In this document: positions 36,888 through 48,000 of the stretch, in pieces | Numbering within the stretch: the first letter of the stretch is position 1 | Layout: every line of letters starts with the position of its first letter | Assembly (NCBI GenBank): GCA_951799425.1 | Contig: OX637393.1 | Location: 12,940,744 to 13,004,743 of the forward strand | Length of the DNA stretch: 64,000 nt | Reading direction: 5' to 3' | From: Ilex aquifolium | Taxonomy: Eukaryota; Streptophyta; Magnoliopsida; Aquifoliales; Aquifoliaceae | Notes under the pieces: generated by a model | What the model was told of the DNA's origin: nothing | Database searches by the model: none | What the model saw: the letters and a program-made list of their open reading frames with translations, nothing else | Position numbers and translations under genes: made by a program

Positions 36888-36938
36888 TGTGTTTCTATAA
36901 GCCATGTTCATGTCAACACAAAACCAAAGGAAATCACA

Positions 36939-38381
36939 ATGCCAGCAGCCCCCTTCAACATCACCACAATTTACTTTCTCTCTCTTCTTACTACAATTTT
37001 CATTTTTCAGCAATCCCATGCAAGACCCAGAGCTCCCAATTCCTTGGTCCTTGGTTTAACTCAGTCTAGGACCATCCTTCCAACTCCAAAACTTCCCTTC
37101 AATTCTGTGAGAAAACCATCAGAAACATTAGATATGATGGAGCCACTGAGAGAGGTGAGAGATGGGTATCTAATCTCTCTAAATTTAGGCAAACCCAAAC
37201 AAGTCATCCAAGTGTACATGGATACTGGGAGTGACCTCACTTGGGTCCCTTGTGGAAATCTCTCCTTTGATTGCATTGACTGTGATGACTATAGAAACAA
37301 TAAGTTAATGGCAAGTTTCTCTCCTTCTTACTCTTCTTCATCCTTCAGAGACTCTTGTGCTAGCCCATTCTGTATTAACATTCATAGCTCTGATAACTCC
37401 TTTGACCCATGCACTGTCGCTGGATGCACTCTAAATACCCTTCTCAAGGGCACCTGGACCTGTCCTAGACCATGCCCTTCATTTGCATATACCTATGGTG
37501 AAGGGGTTGTTGCTGGGACACTCACTAGGGACACCCTTATTGTACATGGAAGCAACCCTAATATTACCAGGGAGATTCCAAAGTTCTGCTTTGGGTGTGT
37601 GAGTTCAACTTACAGAGAACCTATAGGAATTGCAGGGTTTGGGAAAGGTCCACTTTCTCTCCCTTCACAACTAGGGTTCATTCAGAAGGGATTCTCTCAC
37701 TGCTTTTTGGCCTTCAAATTTGCAAACAACCCTAATATTTCAAGCCCTTTAGTTATAGGAGACCTTGCAATTTCTTCCAAAGACCTCTTGCAGTTCACTC
37801 CAATGTTGAAATGTCCCATGTTCCCTAACTACTACTATATCGGCCTAGAAGCTATAACTGTGGGCAATATTAGTGCCACAGAAGTGCCCTTAAGCTTGAG
37901 AGAGTTTGATGCCTTGGGCAATGGAGGCATGTTGATTGATTCAGGAACAACTTACACTCACCTACCCGAGCCGTTCTATTCACAACTTCTCTTGGTACTG
38001 CAATCAATTATATCGTACCCTCGAGCCAAGGAAGTAGAGGCTCGAACAGGGTTTGATCTTTGTTATAGAGTCCCATGCCAAAACAATACTTTTGCAGATG
38101 ATGTTCTGCCTTCAATTACATTCCATTTTTTGAACAATGTGAGTCTTGTTTTGCCTTCTGGTAATCACTTTTATGCCATGAACGCGCCAAATAATTCCTC
38201 TGTGGTGAAATGCTTTCTGTTCCAAAGCATGAATGATGCTGATTATGGACCAGCTGGGGTGTTTGGCAGCTTCCAACAACAAAATGTGGAGGTTGTTTAT
38301 GACTTGGAGAAGGAAAGAATTGGGTTTCAGCCAATGGACTGTGCCTCTGCTGCAGTTTCCCATGGGCTTCACAAGACTTAG
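36939..38381 (+). CDS. secreted aspartic protease, nepenthesin-type (family A1)
   Basis: This complete 480-residue single-exon gene encodes an acid endopeptidase of the plant A1B branch (probable aspartyl protease At4g16563-like by pattern). Residues 1-28 form a signal peptide (hydrophobic FLSLLTTIFIFQ, then SHA), so it enters the secretory route to apoplast or vacuole. The catalytic motifs are both intact: DTGSDLTWVPC at 95-105 and DSGTTYTHLP at 334-343; the flap is YTYGEG at 185-189. The Cys-rich insert between them (C105, C112, C115, C140, C145, C158, C163, C175, C179) matches the nepenthesin-specific region. Several N-X-S/T sites are present (such as NLS, NIT, NIS, NNVS). The C-terminal FGSFQQQNVEVVYDLEKERI is the classic closing motif. 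The ATG was chosen for the signal peptide and position after the TATA box. Its flank hosts a copia element 155 bp after the stop codon. Confidence 0.96.
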   Translation: MPAAPFNITTIYFLSLLTTIFIFQQSHARPRAPNSLVLGLTQSRTILPTPKLPFNSVRKPSETLDMMEPLREVRDGYLISLNLGKPKQVIQVYMDTGSDLTWVPCGNLSFDCIDCDDYRNNKLMASFSPSYSSSSFRDSCASPFCINIHSSDNSFDPCTVAGCTLNTLLKGTWTCPRPCPSFAYTYGEGVVAGTLTRDTLIVHGSNPNITREIPKFCFGCVSSTYREPIGIAGFGKGPLSLPSQLGFIQKGFSHCFLAFKFANNPNISSPLVIGDLAISSKDLLQFTPMLKCPMFPNYYYIGLEAITVGNISATEVPLSLREFDALGNGGMLIDSGTTYTHLPEPFYSQLLLVLQSIISYPRAKEVEARTGFDLCYRVPCQNNTFADDVLPSITFHFLNNVSLVLPSGNHFYAMNAPNNSSVVKCFLFQSMNDADYGPAGVFGSFQQQNVEVVYDLEKERIGFQPMDCASAAVSHGLHKT

Positions 38382-38426
38382 TTTGATGGTACTTCTTTCT
38401 GTTGGTCTATGCTGCTTTCAATAATA

Positions 38427-38432
38427 AATAAA
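38427..38432 (+). terminator. polyadenylation signal of the aspartic protease gene
   Basis: AATAAATAAAG lies 45 bp after the stop codon; AATAAA is the best near-upstream element in the 3' flank. Confidence 0.65.
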
Positions 38433-38536
38433 GTTGAAGTGTCTTGTTTGAAAGTCCTAGGTTTAAAATAACCTGAGCTTTCTCATTTTGAGTTACGTAG
38501 TTGGAGTTTTTATCAAAACCTCTCTAAGCATATTTG

Positions 38537-38861
38537 TGCAGGATTTCAAAATAATATTAAGCACTCAAATCTTTTAATTAAGAAACAAATAAATAAAAAC
38601 ACAAACCAAAGAGAAACAAAAAAATGACCCCGAAGTATTGCGGCTGAAAAAAAACAAAAAACCTCTATCAAAACTCCTGCCACTATCTTTTTGGTTAAAA
38701 CATTAGAGAAAGAATTTAAAACTTTAACTAATAAACTAATCCTAAACAAACTAGGATATTACATAGGACAATAATTCTAAATCCATTAAAATTCTAATTG
38801 TAAATTAATACCAAATAAATAAGAAATAAAAAACTTGAAGAGTTTGGGTCAAACTCCAACA
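38537..38861 (-). repeat. 3' LTR of the copia element
   Basis: 325 bp, plus-strand ends TGCAGGATTTC and CTCCAACA. It aligns with 42848-43162 with many substitutions and an insertion in the other copy (CTCACACACATGAAATAA near 42887). Confidence 0.85.
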
Positions 38862-39103
38862 ACCTCGCTTTAACCAAACTCTTCAATCTTAATCATCCTC
38901 TTCAGTGCCTCAGTAAAAATATATGCAATCTGATCTTCGAATCAACAATACAAAATTTCAATCTCGCCATCAATAACCAAGTCACGAATATAATGGTACT
39001 TCACATGAATATGTTTGGTCCTTCCATAAAAAATAGAATTCTTTGACAAAGCAATTGCTGACTTGTTATCACAGAAAATCTTTGAAGGAATTTTCTATGT
39101 ATA

Positions 39104-39499
39104 CTACAAAAATCCAAGCATACGACACAACCACACTACTTGTGTAGCGCTACTAGTGGCTACATTATACTCTACTTCAGCAGTATATAAGGCAACAACT
39201 TGTTGTTTCTTTGAAGGCCAGGAAAACATTCCTGAATCAATTTGAAAATGATACCATGAAGTACTTTTTGTTTTTTTCACATTACCTCCCCAATCATTGT
39301 CTGTATACCCTACAAGTTCACAAAAACTAGTAAGAAAATAAAAAATATCATCACTCTGGGTACCTTTAACATACCTCAAAATCTTTTTTGTTGCTTGCAA
39401 GTGGGATTGACGTAGAGACTCCATGTACCTGCTGATAAGTCCCACTCCAAAAACAATATCAGGTCTAGTGGAAGTTAAATAACATAAACTTATCACCAA
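39104..39499 (-). pseudogene. copia RNase H
   Basis: CYLTSTRPDIVFGVGLISRY, HLQATKKILRYVKGT, LVGYTDNDWGG and VALYTAEVEYNVATS are the standard copia RNase H landmarks (Asp in YTDNDW, Glu in AEVEY). The frame is open over 131 codons. Confidence 0.9.
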
Positions 39500-40216
39500 A
39501 TATTGAAATATGTGGAATTCACTAACTCACAATTCTCATCTTTACCAAATTTCAATATTTCTTCAATCGGAGTGAAAATAGGATTACAAAAATCCATTCT
39601 GAACCATTTAAGGATATCTCTAGCATATTTCTGTTGGAAAATAAAAATCTCACTATCTATCTGATTAATCTCAATCGCAAGAAAATAGGACATTAAACTC
39701 ATATCAGTCATCTCAAATTAATAAATTATTACCTCCCTAAATTTCTCAATTAACTTCACCTCTGAAAATAAGATCATCCACATATAAACAAAAAATAATA
39801 ATATCTCCCTGTGAATTAGTTTTGACATACAAAGTGTGTTCATTGAGACATTTCTGAAAACAATTCTCAACAAAATAAGAATCAATCCGAGTGTACCAAG
39901 CTCTAGGGGCTTGTTTAAGCTCATACAAAGCCATTTTCAACTTATAAACTTTGTTTTCATCTCCTTTATTCACATAACCAGTAGGCTGCTCAACATAAAC
40001 TTCCTCTTCAATTACACCATTCAAAAAAACAGATTTCACATCCATTTGAAATATCTTCCGAGAATTATTAGCAACAAGAGAAATAATCATAAGCATAGTA
40101 TCAAGCCTAGCAATAGGAGCAAAAACCTTAAGATAATCAATATCTGGCTTTTGTTTGTAACCATTTTGAAGCAACCCCCCTCTCCGTTTGACTTGTATTT
40201 GGTCTTGTACACCCAT
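39493..40216 (-). pseudogene. copia reverse transcriptase
   Basis: FAPIARLDTMLMIISLVA, IFQMDVKSVFLNGVIEEEVY, ALYELKQAPRAWYTRID and IFCLYVDDLIF (active site YVDD) are present in order, then MSYFLAIEINQ and YARDILKWFRM in another frame. There are frame changes near 39720-39750. The RT core is recognisable but broken. Confidence 0.9.
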
Positions 40217-40585
40217 TTAACTTCAATAGCTTTTTTTTTTCCCCTTAGGAAGAGAAATAAACTCTCATGTATTATTTTTCTCAATGGCATGAATTTCTTC
40301 ATCCATTGCATTTACCCAATGTTTCTCTCTGCAGGCACCACTAAAAGAAACAGGATCACAATCTGCATATAAATCAAAATTTACCAAATCCTCATCTGAA
40401 GGATCACTATCAGTGTCAATCACATAATCCTCCCATTTAGCTGGCATGTGTCGTTCACGCTGTAAACATCTGGATAACTCTGGCTGCGGGGATTGAACAA
40501 CTAGGGACTGTTCAACTGGCTGATCACCAATTGAATCATCAACATCAAAAGGAACAAGTGTAGCTAATTTGTCTTCCTTTTGGGA

Positions 40586-41440
40586 TCAATCACAAACACC
40601 TTGCTCATCAAAAGTGACATCCCTACTAATAATCAATTTTCCTGTGATAGGATTATAAAGCTTGTATCCCTTTGTAATTGAACTATATCCAATAAAAATA
40701 CATTTTTCAGCTTTATCCTCAACCTTTTTCCTGAGTGGATCAGGAATACAGGTATAGGCAATACAACCAAACACCCTCAAATATTGAATATCAGGCTTCT
40801 GACTACTCCAAATCTCATAGGAATTTTTTCCCTTAAAACTTCTAGTAGGAGATATGTTCAAAACATAAACAGCATAAGCAACAGCTTCTGCCCAAAAACT
40901 ATTAGGCATATTTTTAGATTTCATCATGCATATAACCATATGCATAATAGTTTTATTTTTTCTCTCTACCATACCATTTTGTTGGGGAGTATACCTGATT
41001 GTCAACTAATACTTAATACTATGATTTCTCAAAAAAATCATCGCAAGCCATATATTTATGATATATGTCAGTCCTCAAAACTTTAATTTTTCTCTCACTC
41101 TGTCATTCAACATAAGCCTTAAAATACTTAAACGTATCGCACGCATCAAATTTATTTTTTAAAATATTCACCCAAGTCTTTTTACTAAAGTCATCAATAA
41201 AAGTAATAAAATATCTACTCCCACCATTGGAATGAACTTCAACTGAACACAAATCAGAGTGAATCAATTCAAGAGGTCTTCTTGACTACCAAACTTGTTT
41301 ATCAGGAAAAGGGTCTTTATATTTTTTCCCAAAATAGAAGTCTCACGAACTTGACTAGGTTTATTAATAGCAGGTGAACCAAAAATCAATTTTTTTCGGG
41401 CAAGAAAATTTAAGCTATAAAAATTTACATGCCGAAATCG
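40586..41440 (-). pseudogene. copia integrase
   Basis: TPQQNGMVERKNKTIMHM (with the catalytic Glu of DDE), NSFWAEAVAYAVYVLNISPT and YLRVFGCIAYTCIP, then GYKLYNPITGKLIISRDVTF, are the conserved C-terminal half. The N-terminal half (41006-41440) is fragmented by frameshifts and stops. Confidence 0.88.
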
Positions 41441-41446
41441 CATATG

Positions 41447-41890
41447 TCATAACCAATTATCCCCAGAAATTTTAGAACTAAAGAAATTATGACAATTAAT
41501 TTGTAAATGGAACAAACGATTGAGTGTCATATTTACCTTTGCTATTAGTCTTTTGCGGATGTCACTGATTGTACAAACACCATTAAAAATTCTCATATCA
41601 TACCCCTTTTCGGATAACTGCCACATACTCAATAAATTGTAGTTAAGACCGAAAACATAATAAACATCTGAAATAGCATTCAAAGACCCATATTTTAACT
41701 TGGATAGAAATCTTTCATTTTTTCCTTTTATGGGGATGGTTAAAGCATTCCCAAATTTAATGTCTGATTGAACAGATTCATCCAAAATGGTGAACATCTC
41801 CCTGTAACCACACATGTGATTACTACAGCCTGAATCCAGATACCACTTGTTGTTTTGAACATCATCCACTGCACTATCAGTCAAAAACAA
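41447..41890 (-). pseudogene. copia protease and gag-pre-integrase region
   Basis: NKWYLDSGCSNHMCGYREMF contains the DSG active site of copia proteases. VYYVFGLNYNLLSMWQLSEK, then RLFHLQINCHNF, match the pre-integrase segment. Confidence 0.88.
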
Positions 41891-41944
41891 AACCTCTAAA
41901 TTATCATCATTATTCTTTGCAATTTTAGCATGACAATTTTTATT

Positions 41945-42030
41945 ATTGGATCTCCTTAATTTGTAGCAGTCATTTTTATAGTGCCCTAAATTTTCACAAT
42001 AGTAGTATTTTATCTTGGATTTATCACATT
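41945..42030 (-). pseudogene. copia gag zinc knuckle with lost first cysteine
   Basis: The frame reads KYYYCENLGHYKNDCYKL: the CX4HX4C spacing is intact, but the first Cys of CX2CX4HX4C is a Tyr. Confidence 0.7.
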
Positions 42031-42501
42031 GTTCACCCTAATTATTATCTTTGTATTTTTCTCCACTAGATCTGTTTTATTACGTACCTTGGTTATTTGA
42101 ATGCTGATACTTTTGATTTGATTGAGATTTAATGTGGGATTCATCCTTCTCTTTCTTGAAACTTGTCTGAGTCTACATGGCTTCTTCTCCTAAAATCTCA
42201 GTTTTCTTATTCAATCTTTGTTTATGGACTTGCAGGGAACCCATCAATTCATCAACTGTTAAGGAATCAAGATCCTTTGACTTCATGATAACTGTGATAA
42301 TATACTCGAACCTCATTGATAAGGTCCAAAGAATTTTCTCCATAACCAGGAGATCCTCACATGCTTATTGTTAGCTCTCGTCTGATTGACAATAACTAAC
42401 GTCCACCAGAATTATTCAAATATACTCTCTGATTCTTCCATCTGAAGAAGCTCATACTATCTGTGTGGGGTCTGCAACCGAACATTTTTCACCTTTTCTT
42501 G

Positions 42502-42741
42502 TCAAATATAACAATTGATTAAGACATCACATGCCGCCTTTGGCGTCGAAACATGAGCAATCTTGTCATAAGTTGAAGAATCAATTGTTCCATAGATATA
42601 CATCAACGCACTATTGTCTTTCTTTTGATTACTTCCCAATTCATCCTTTTGGGTTTTTGTGTGAGTTGGTAGATCTCCTGGATCTGTGACCCTTTTTGTC
42701 ACAATATATGAAAAATTCATGACTTTAAAAAACAACTCCAT
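42502..42741 (-). pseudogene. copia gag fragment
   Basis: DNSALMYIYGTIDSSTYDKI and STPKAACDVLINCY correspond to the UBN2-type copia gag (usual form: AL..I..A.....F..I....TAKEAWD.L...Y). Only about 80 codons are open. Confidence 0.75.
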
Positions 42742-42834
42742 CTGTATTTTTCAATGTTGAAAATTTGACCTCCCGTCAAATTGTCCAACTAGGTATTGAA
42801 TGAACTCGTTCTTGTTTGCTGTCTCTGAAATTGA

Positions 42835-42845
42835 CTATGATATCA
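42835..42845 (-). other. degenerate primer-binding site of the copia element
   Basis: On the minus strand TGATATCATAG resembles the initiator-Met site TGGTATCAGAG (two mismatches), two bases inside the 5' LTR. Confidence 0.6.
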
Positions 42846-42847
42846 GA

Positions 42848-43162
42848 TGTAGAATCTCAAAATAATATCAAGCACTCAAATATCTCTCACACACATGAAA
42901 TAATTAATCAAGAAACAAATAAATAAGAAGACAAACTAAAGAGACAAACAAAAAAGACGACGCCGAAGGCTTGTAGATGAAAAAAACGAAAAACCTCAAT
43001 CAAAGCTCCTGCCACTATCTTTTTGGTTACAACATTAGAGAAAGACTTTAACACTTTAACTAATAAACTAATCCTAAACTAATTAGAATATTATATGAGA
43101 CAATAATTCTAAACCCATTAAAATTTTAACTATAAATTAATATCAAATAAATAAGAAATAAA
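42848..43162 (-). repeat. 5' LTR of the copia element, outer end truncated
   Basis: Starts TGTAGAATCTC; similarity to the left LTR stops at AATAAATAAGAAATAAA, about 25 bp before the expected TGTTGGAG terminus. The last 27 bp recur at 46073 with the following 1.8 kb. Confidence 0.8.
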
Positions 43163-45030
43163 GTACAAGGTTTGAAAAGGAACCTGAGCTTTCACATTTT
43201 GGATTATGTAGTTGTGTGCTGTGTTCTTTATCTTTTGACGAAGCAATCTTTGTACTTGGGTTTACCATTTTTATTAAATTCTAGCTCGAAGCAAGACGTC
43301 AACTTTATGACTCTGGTTCACAAGGATATATTCTCATTGCTTTGCATTAAAGGAAGTGAAAGCTTATCCATGTAGTGTGCAAAAACATTAAAGTGAAAAA
43401 GGTAACCTAAAATATTTGATCTTTTAGCAGCCGTTGGATTACTCATACATCAATGATATTGGGACCTAATTTATTGATCTAATAGTTCCAATAAAACTAC
43501 ATCATTAAGTCAGTAAATTAAGTCAGATTTTTAGCTCCAAACAGTATTACTCTTGCTCATAATAATATATTGAGTTGCAGTATATTTTAATGGACAAGTC
43601 TATAGTACCATACCGTCATTTATCACTTTTGTGAGTGTTTTTATATTTTGTAGTAACTGTTTTTACCACTTTTTGTGGTACTTGTGATCGATCTTAAAAA
43701 TGTTATGATCGATCGCAAATACCACAAAAGTGAAAAACACACACAAAGTGGCAAAAATATTTACAAAAGTTGTAAATTTTTTTGTTATAAAATGACCCAC
43801 AAATGATATAAAAACACCCATTAAAATAGTAAAATTTAGAGGTACGATATCGAAATTGTAAAATCAACCGTTAAAGTAGTAATTTTTTTGCGTTATAAAA
43901 TGACCCACAAAAATTATAAAAACACCCATTCGACGGATTTAATTTTCATAATTCGTAAATGAACCCATTAAAAATTGTATACTCCATCTAGAATAAATTA
44001 ACTAGAGTTAATTTTAGCAAATTACACTGAAAGCTTCATTGAAAGAGTTACTGATGAAAAGAATAAAAATAAATAAATAAATAATTAAAAGAAATGATAA
44101 AGCAGGAGTAATTTGCTAAAATCAATTTCTGTTGCATTTCTTTTCCTTTTCTTGTTTTCTTAGACCATATCCTAAGCCTAAAGTTGCTTAAAAATCATAC
44201 TTTCATCTTAGTAGCATATGATTCGAAAGTGAATGGAAGAGAATAAGAGTGCGATAACATTCAAACATTTCTCATGTGTTTATATGTCATATATCTTGCA
44301 TTTGATGTGCATTATTATGCTCCCAACAAATTGAGAGATTACCATAAATTTCAGATGGACTCATTTTGAAATTTGACTCATTTTTAATGTAATTTTGGTG
44401 ATCGAGACTTGTGTGAAAGCATGTTCGTAAAGGGATTTAGGTAATATTCGCCTTTGGTTTTTGGTTTATGTTTATATTGGATATGCTGATATCGACGCAT
44501 GAAGTTTCAAAACGTGAGTGCCAATGAAAATCCTTAGCGTTGGAGACTGTGTTGGATTCCCTTTGGATTTTATGTTAGTGTTAAGGAGTTGATTACGATA
44601 CCAAATAAAAAATTTCGTTATCGTACAGCTATAATTTTATATGTTTTATAAGTTGAAATACAAGTTTTCAAATTTGTTTACGATAAAAAAAATTTACAAA
44701 TTTTGAAGTCATATTACCACTTTTATGGTTCAAGTTATAATTTTTGTGAGTCATTTATGACTTTTGTGGGTCATTTGGGATCGATCCTAAAAATTCTAGG
44801 ATTGATTACAAATAACCTCAAAAGTTGTAAATAATTCTCAAAACTTATATATGACCCTCAAAGAATTATGTTTTGTTTTATACAATGAAAAAATAGAAGG
44901 ATTGAAAGTTGGAGGGATATATAAAATGTCATATTTGGTAAAGAAGAAAATTTTGGAAGGATGGAAAAGTAGATGTATTAACTTTCCTTTCAACTCATCA
45001 AAATTAATCCTTCCAAAATTGAGAGAAAAA
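43136..45030. repeat. segmental duplication, copy 1
   Basis: Matches 46073-47875 in the same orientation, from ATATCAAATAAATAAG to TCCTTCCAAAATTG(A)GAG. Copy 1 has about 115 extra bases near 44160-44275. It contains palindromic GATCGATC-type MITEs at 43600-43850 and 44567-44870. No gene is visible. Confidence 0.88.
43600..43850. repeat. palindromic GATCGATC element, copy 1
   Basis: AGTACCATACCG at the left, then near-palindromic sequence centred on GATCGATCTTAAAAATGTTATGATCGATC-like sequence around 43690-43715, with TGACCCACAAATGATATAAA repeats to the right. It shares GGTACCATACCG and GATCGATC words with the 2200-8325 foldback. Confidence 0.55.
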
Positions 45031-45112
45031 TTTAAAGCGATCTGAACCGCGAAAAACAAAAGTCATTTTGCTTATCTTTTGAAATTTGAATTGTAAGCAA
45101 CTTATTATATAG

Positions 45113-46072
45113 ATATAGTCAATATAATTGGGGAAAAAAATAATTAAAAACCGAAAAAAAAAAAAAAAGAAGAAGAAGAAGAAAGCAAATACCTCAAGAA
45201 ACAAATTGGACTGCTTCCTTTCACTCAATTGGACACGAGCTGAATCACATTGAATCGATTTTGAGATTTTTTTTTTTGGTTGATTGTCAATCTATGAAGC
45301 ATGGACACTCTCGAGAAGGTGACGTATCTGTGTCGGACACCGACACTCTTCGGACACGTGTTCAATAATTTTTTATCTGTGTCCATAATTAAATGATAAG
45401 TTTTTAATATTAGGCATGTGTCAGACATTCTTTGGTGAAGTGTTCGACAATTATTTGGTGACATTTCCGACACTTTTTTAGAACGTGTCTACTACTAAAC
45501 AATGCACTTGTGTTGAAATGTGATTAATAAAACTTAAAAATTTGAGAACATATAATTACTAACACTAGACATGTTAAAATTGTACTCCAAATATAATAAT
45601 AAAAGATGCATAAAAGTTTTAAAAAAAAAGAATTGAAAAAATGAGAACAATTATTTAAATTATATTTTAGGCACACATTGTCTACAAAAAAAAAAGTTGA
45701 TGATTATTAACCATAATGAGGATGTTTTAGTCTAAAAATTCACACAGATGACTAGACATTAGGTTTACTTATCATAAAATACTGAATTTTTTTATGAATT
45801 GTATATTATTATCACTATATTTATAATAAATTATATAATGTTACATATAAAATATAATTTTTTTGGAGCTTGTCCCCAAATATTCGTGTCGCACTTTTTA
45901 AAGAAATGTCGTATCGACGTATCTGTATCGTGTCGTATTCGTGTCCCGTGTCCGTATTCGTGTCCCGTGTCCGTGTCCGTGTCCGTGTCCGTGTCCGTGT
46001 CCGTGTCCGTGTCCGTGCTACTTAGTTATTAATAATAAATCACCGTGGGGTTACCAAGAGCCGCATTCCCTG
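45113..46072. repeat. dispersed duplicated segment, copy B
   Basis: Matches 31516-32418. It carries the same GAAGCATGGACAC MITE (45296-46023) and ends at CCGCATTCCCTGGAA, where it joins directly to copy 2 of the other duplication. Its main difference from copy A is an expanded GTGTCC tract. Confidence 0.88.
45945..46018. repeat. (GTGTCC)n hexamer tract
   Basis: About a dozen GTGTCC/GTATTC/GTGTCCC-type units, with a run of eight or more perfect GTGTCC units at the end. The counterpart in copy A (near 32340-32360) has only two or three. Confidence 0.9.
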
Positions 46073-46524
46073 GAAATATCAAATAAATAAGAAATAAAGT
46101 ACAAGGTTTGAAAAGGAACCTGAGCTTTCTCATTTTGGATTATGTAGTTGTGTGCTGTGCTCTGTATCTTTTGACGAAGCAATCTTTGTACTTGGGTTTA
46201 CCATTTTTATTAAATTCTAGCTAGAAGCAAGACGTCAACTTTATGACTCTGGTTCACAAGGATATATTCTCATTGCTTTGCAGTAAAGGAAGTGAAAGCT
46301 TTTGCATGTAGTGTGCACAAACATTAAAGTGAAAAAGGTAACCTAAAATATTTGATCTTTTAGCAGCCGTTGGATTACTCATACAACAATGCTATTGGGA
46401 CCTAATTTATTGATATAATAGTTTCAATGAAACTACATCATTAGGTCAGCAAATTAAGTCAGATTTTTAGATCCAAACAATATTATTCTTACTCATAATA
46501 ATATATTGAGTTGCAGTATATTCT

Positions 46525-46790
46525 ACGGTACCATACCATCATTTATCAGTTTTGTGAGTGTTTTTTATCACTTTTGTAATAGCTATTTTTACCACTTTTT
46601 GTGGTACTTGCGATCGATCTTAAAAATGTTATGATCGATCGCAAATACCATAAAAGTGATAAAAACACACACAAAGTGGCAAAAATATTTACTAAAGTTG
46701 TAAATTTTTTTGTTGTAAAATGACCCATAAATGATATAAAACCACCCATTAAAATAGTAAATTTTTGAGGTACGGTATCGAAATTGTAAA
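46525..46790. repeat. palindromic GATCGATC element, copy 2
   Basis: Counterpart of 43600-43850 (GGTACCATACCATC, then CGATCGATCTTAAAAATG and ATGATCGATCGC). Confidence 0.55.
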
Positions 46791-47386
46791 ATCAACCGTT
46801 AAAGTAGTAATTTTTTTGTGTTATAAAATGACCCGCAAAAATTATAATAAAAACACTCATTCGACGGATTTAATTTTTATAATTCGTAAATGAACCCATT
46901 AAAAATTATATACTCCATCTAGAATAAATTAACTAGAGTTAATTTTAGCAAATTACAACTAAAGCTTCATTGAAAGAGTTACCGATGAAAAGAATAAAAA
47001 TAAATAATGAAAAGAAATGATAAAGCAGGAGTAATTTGCTAAAACCAATTTATGTTGCATTTCTTTTCCTTTTTTTTTTTTTTTTGTGTTTCTCATGTGT
47101 TTATATGTCATATATCTTGCCTTTGATGTGCATTATTATGCTCCCAACAAATTGAGAGATTACCATAAATTTCAGATTGACTCATTTTTAATGTAATTTT
47201 GGTGATCGAGACTTGTGTGAAAGCATGTTCTTAAAGAGATTTAGGTAATATTCGCCTTTGGTTTTTGGCTTACGTTTATTGGATATGCTGATATCGACGC
47301 ATGGAGTTTCAAATTGTGAGTGCCTATGAAAATCCTTAGCGTTGGAGACTGTGTTGGACTCCCTTTGCATTTTATGTTAGTGTAAA

Positions 47387-47694
47387 GGAGTCGATTATGG
47401 TACCAAATAAAAAATTTCGTTATCGTACGACTAAAGTTTTTTAGGTTGAAATATAAATTTTCAAGTTTGTTTACAATAAAAAAAATTTACAAATTTTGAA
47501 GTCATATTACCACTTTTATGGTTCAAGTAACAATTTTTTTAAATCATTTATAACTTTTGTGAGTCATTTGGGATCGATCCTAAAAATTCTAGGATCGATC
47601 ACAAATAACCTCAAAACTTATAAATAACCCTTAAAAATTGTAAAAATAAACTACAAAACTTGTAATGGCTTTTTTCGATACCGTAGACTTCTCC
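47387..47694. mobile_element. short GGAG-bounded MITE with GATCGATC core
   Basis: The left end GGAGTCGATTATGGTACCAA and right end TCGATACCGTAGACTTCTCC are imperfect inverted repeats; GGGATCGATCC and GGATCGATCAC sit near the centre. A truncated copy lies at 44567-44870. No clear target duplication. Confidence 0.5.
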
Positions 47695-48000
47695 TAGTGT
47701 TGAATGTAAAGAATTTATGTTTTGTTTGATACGATGAAAAAATAAAAGGATTGAAAGTTGGAGGGATATTTAAAATGTCATGTTTGGTAAAGAAGAAAAA
47801 TAGGAAGGATGGAAAAGTAGATGTATTAACTTTCCTTTCAACTCATCAAATCAATCCCTCCAAAATTGGGAGAAAAAGTGGACGAAAAGTTAATTTTGTA
47901 TATTGAAATGTATGTTATTTACCCATGTATATCACTTAATACATTTATATATCATATTTACCTATTACATATTATGTATAAATTAATTTCATATATAAAT

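Larger units (their letters stand above)
38537..43162 (-). mobile_element. Ty1/copia retrotransposon, degenerate
   Basis: The 4.6-kb element is bounded by LTRs at 38537-38861 and 42848-43162. On the minus strand the order is gag, zinc knuckle, protease, integrase, RT, RNase H, which is the copia order (integrase before RT). A degenerate initiator-Met primer-binding site lies by the right LTR. The right LTR lacks about 25 bp at its outer end relative to the left, so the target duplication (left flank ATTTG) cannot be verified. Multiple frameshifts and stops make it inactive. Confidence 0.9.
46073..47875. repeat. segmental duplication, copy 2
   Basis: Same-orientation copy of 43136-45030. It begins inside sequence that belongs to the copia LTR in copy 1, so the duplication postdates the copia insertion. 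It keeps the full GGAG-bounded MITE at 47387-47694, which copy 1 lacks at its right end. Confidence 0.88.

Noticed and set aside
45799-46032. Open frame with a Ser-Val repeat tail
   Set aside because: It is the translated GTGTCC hexamer tract of a MITE.
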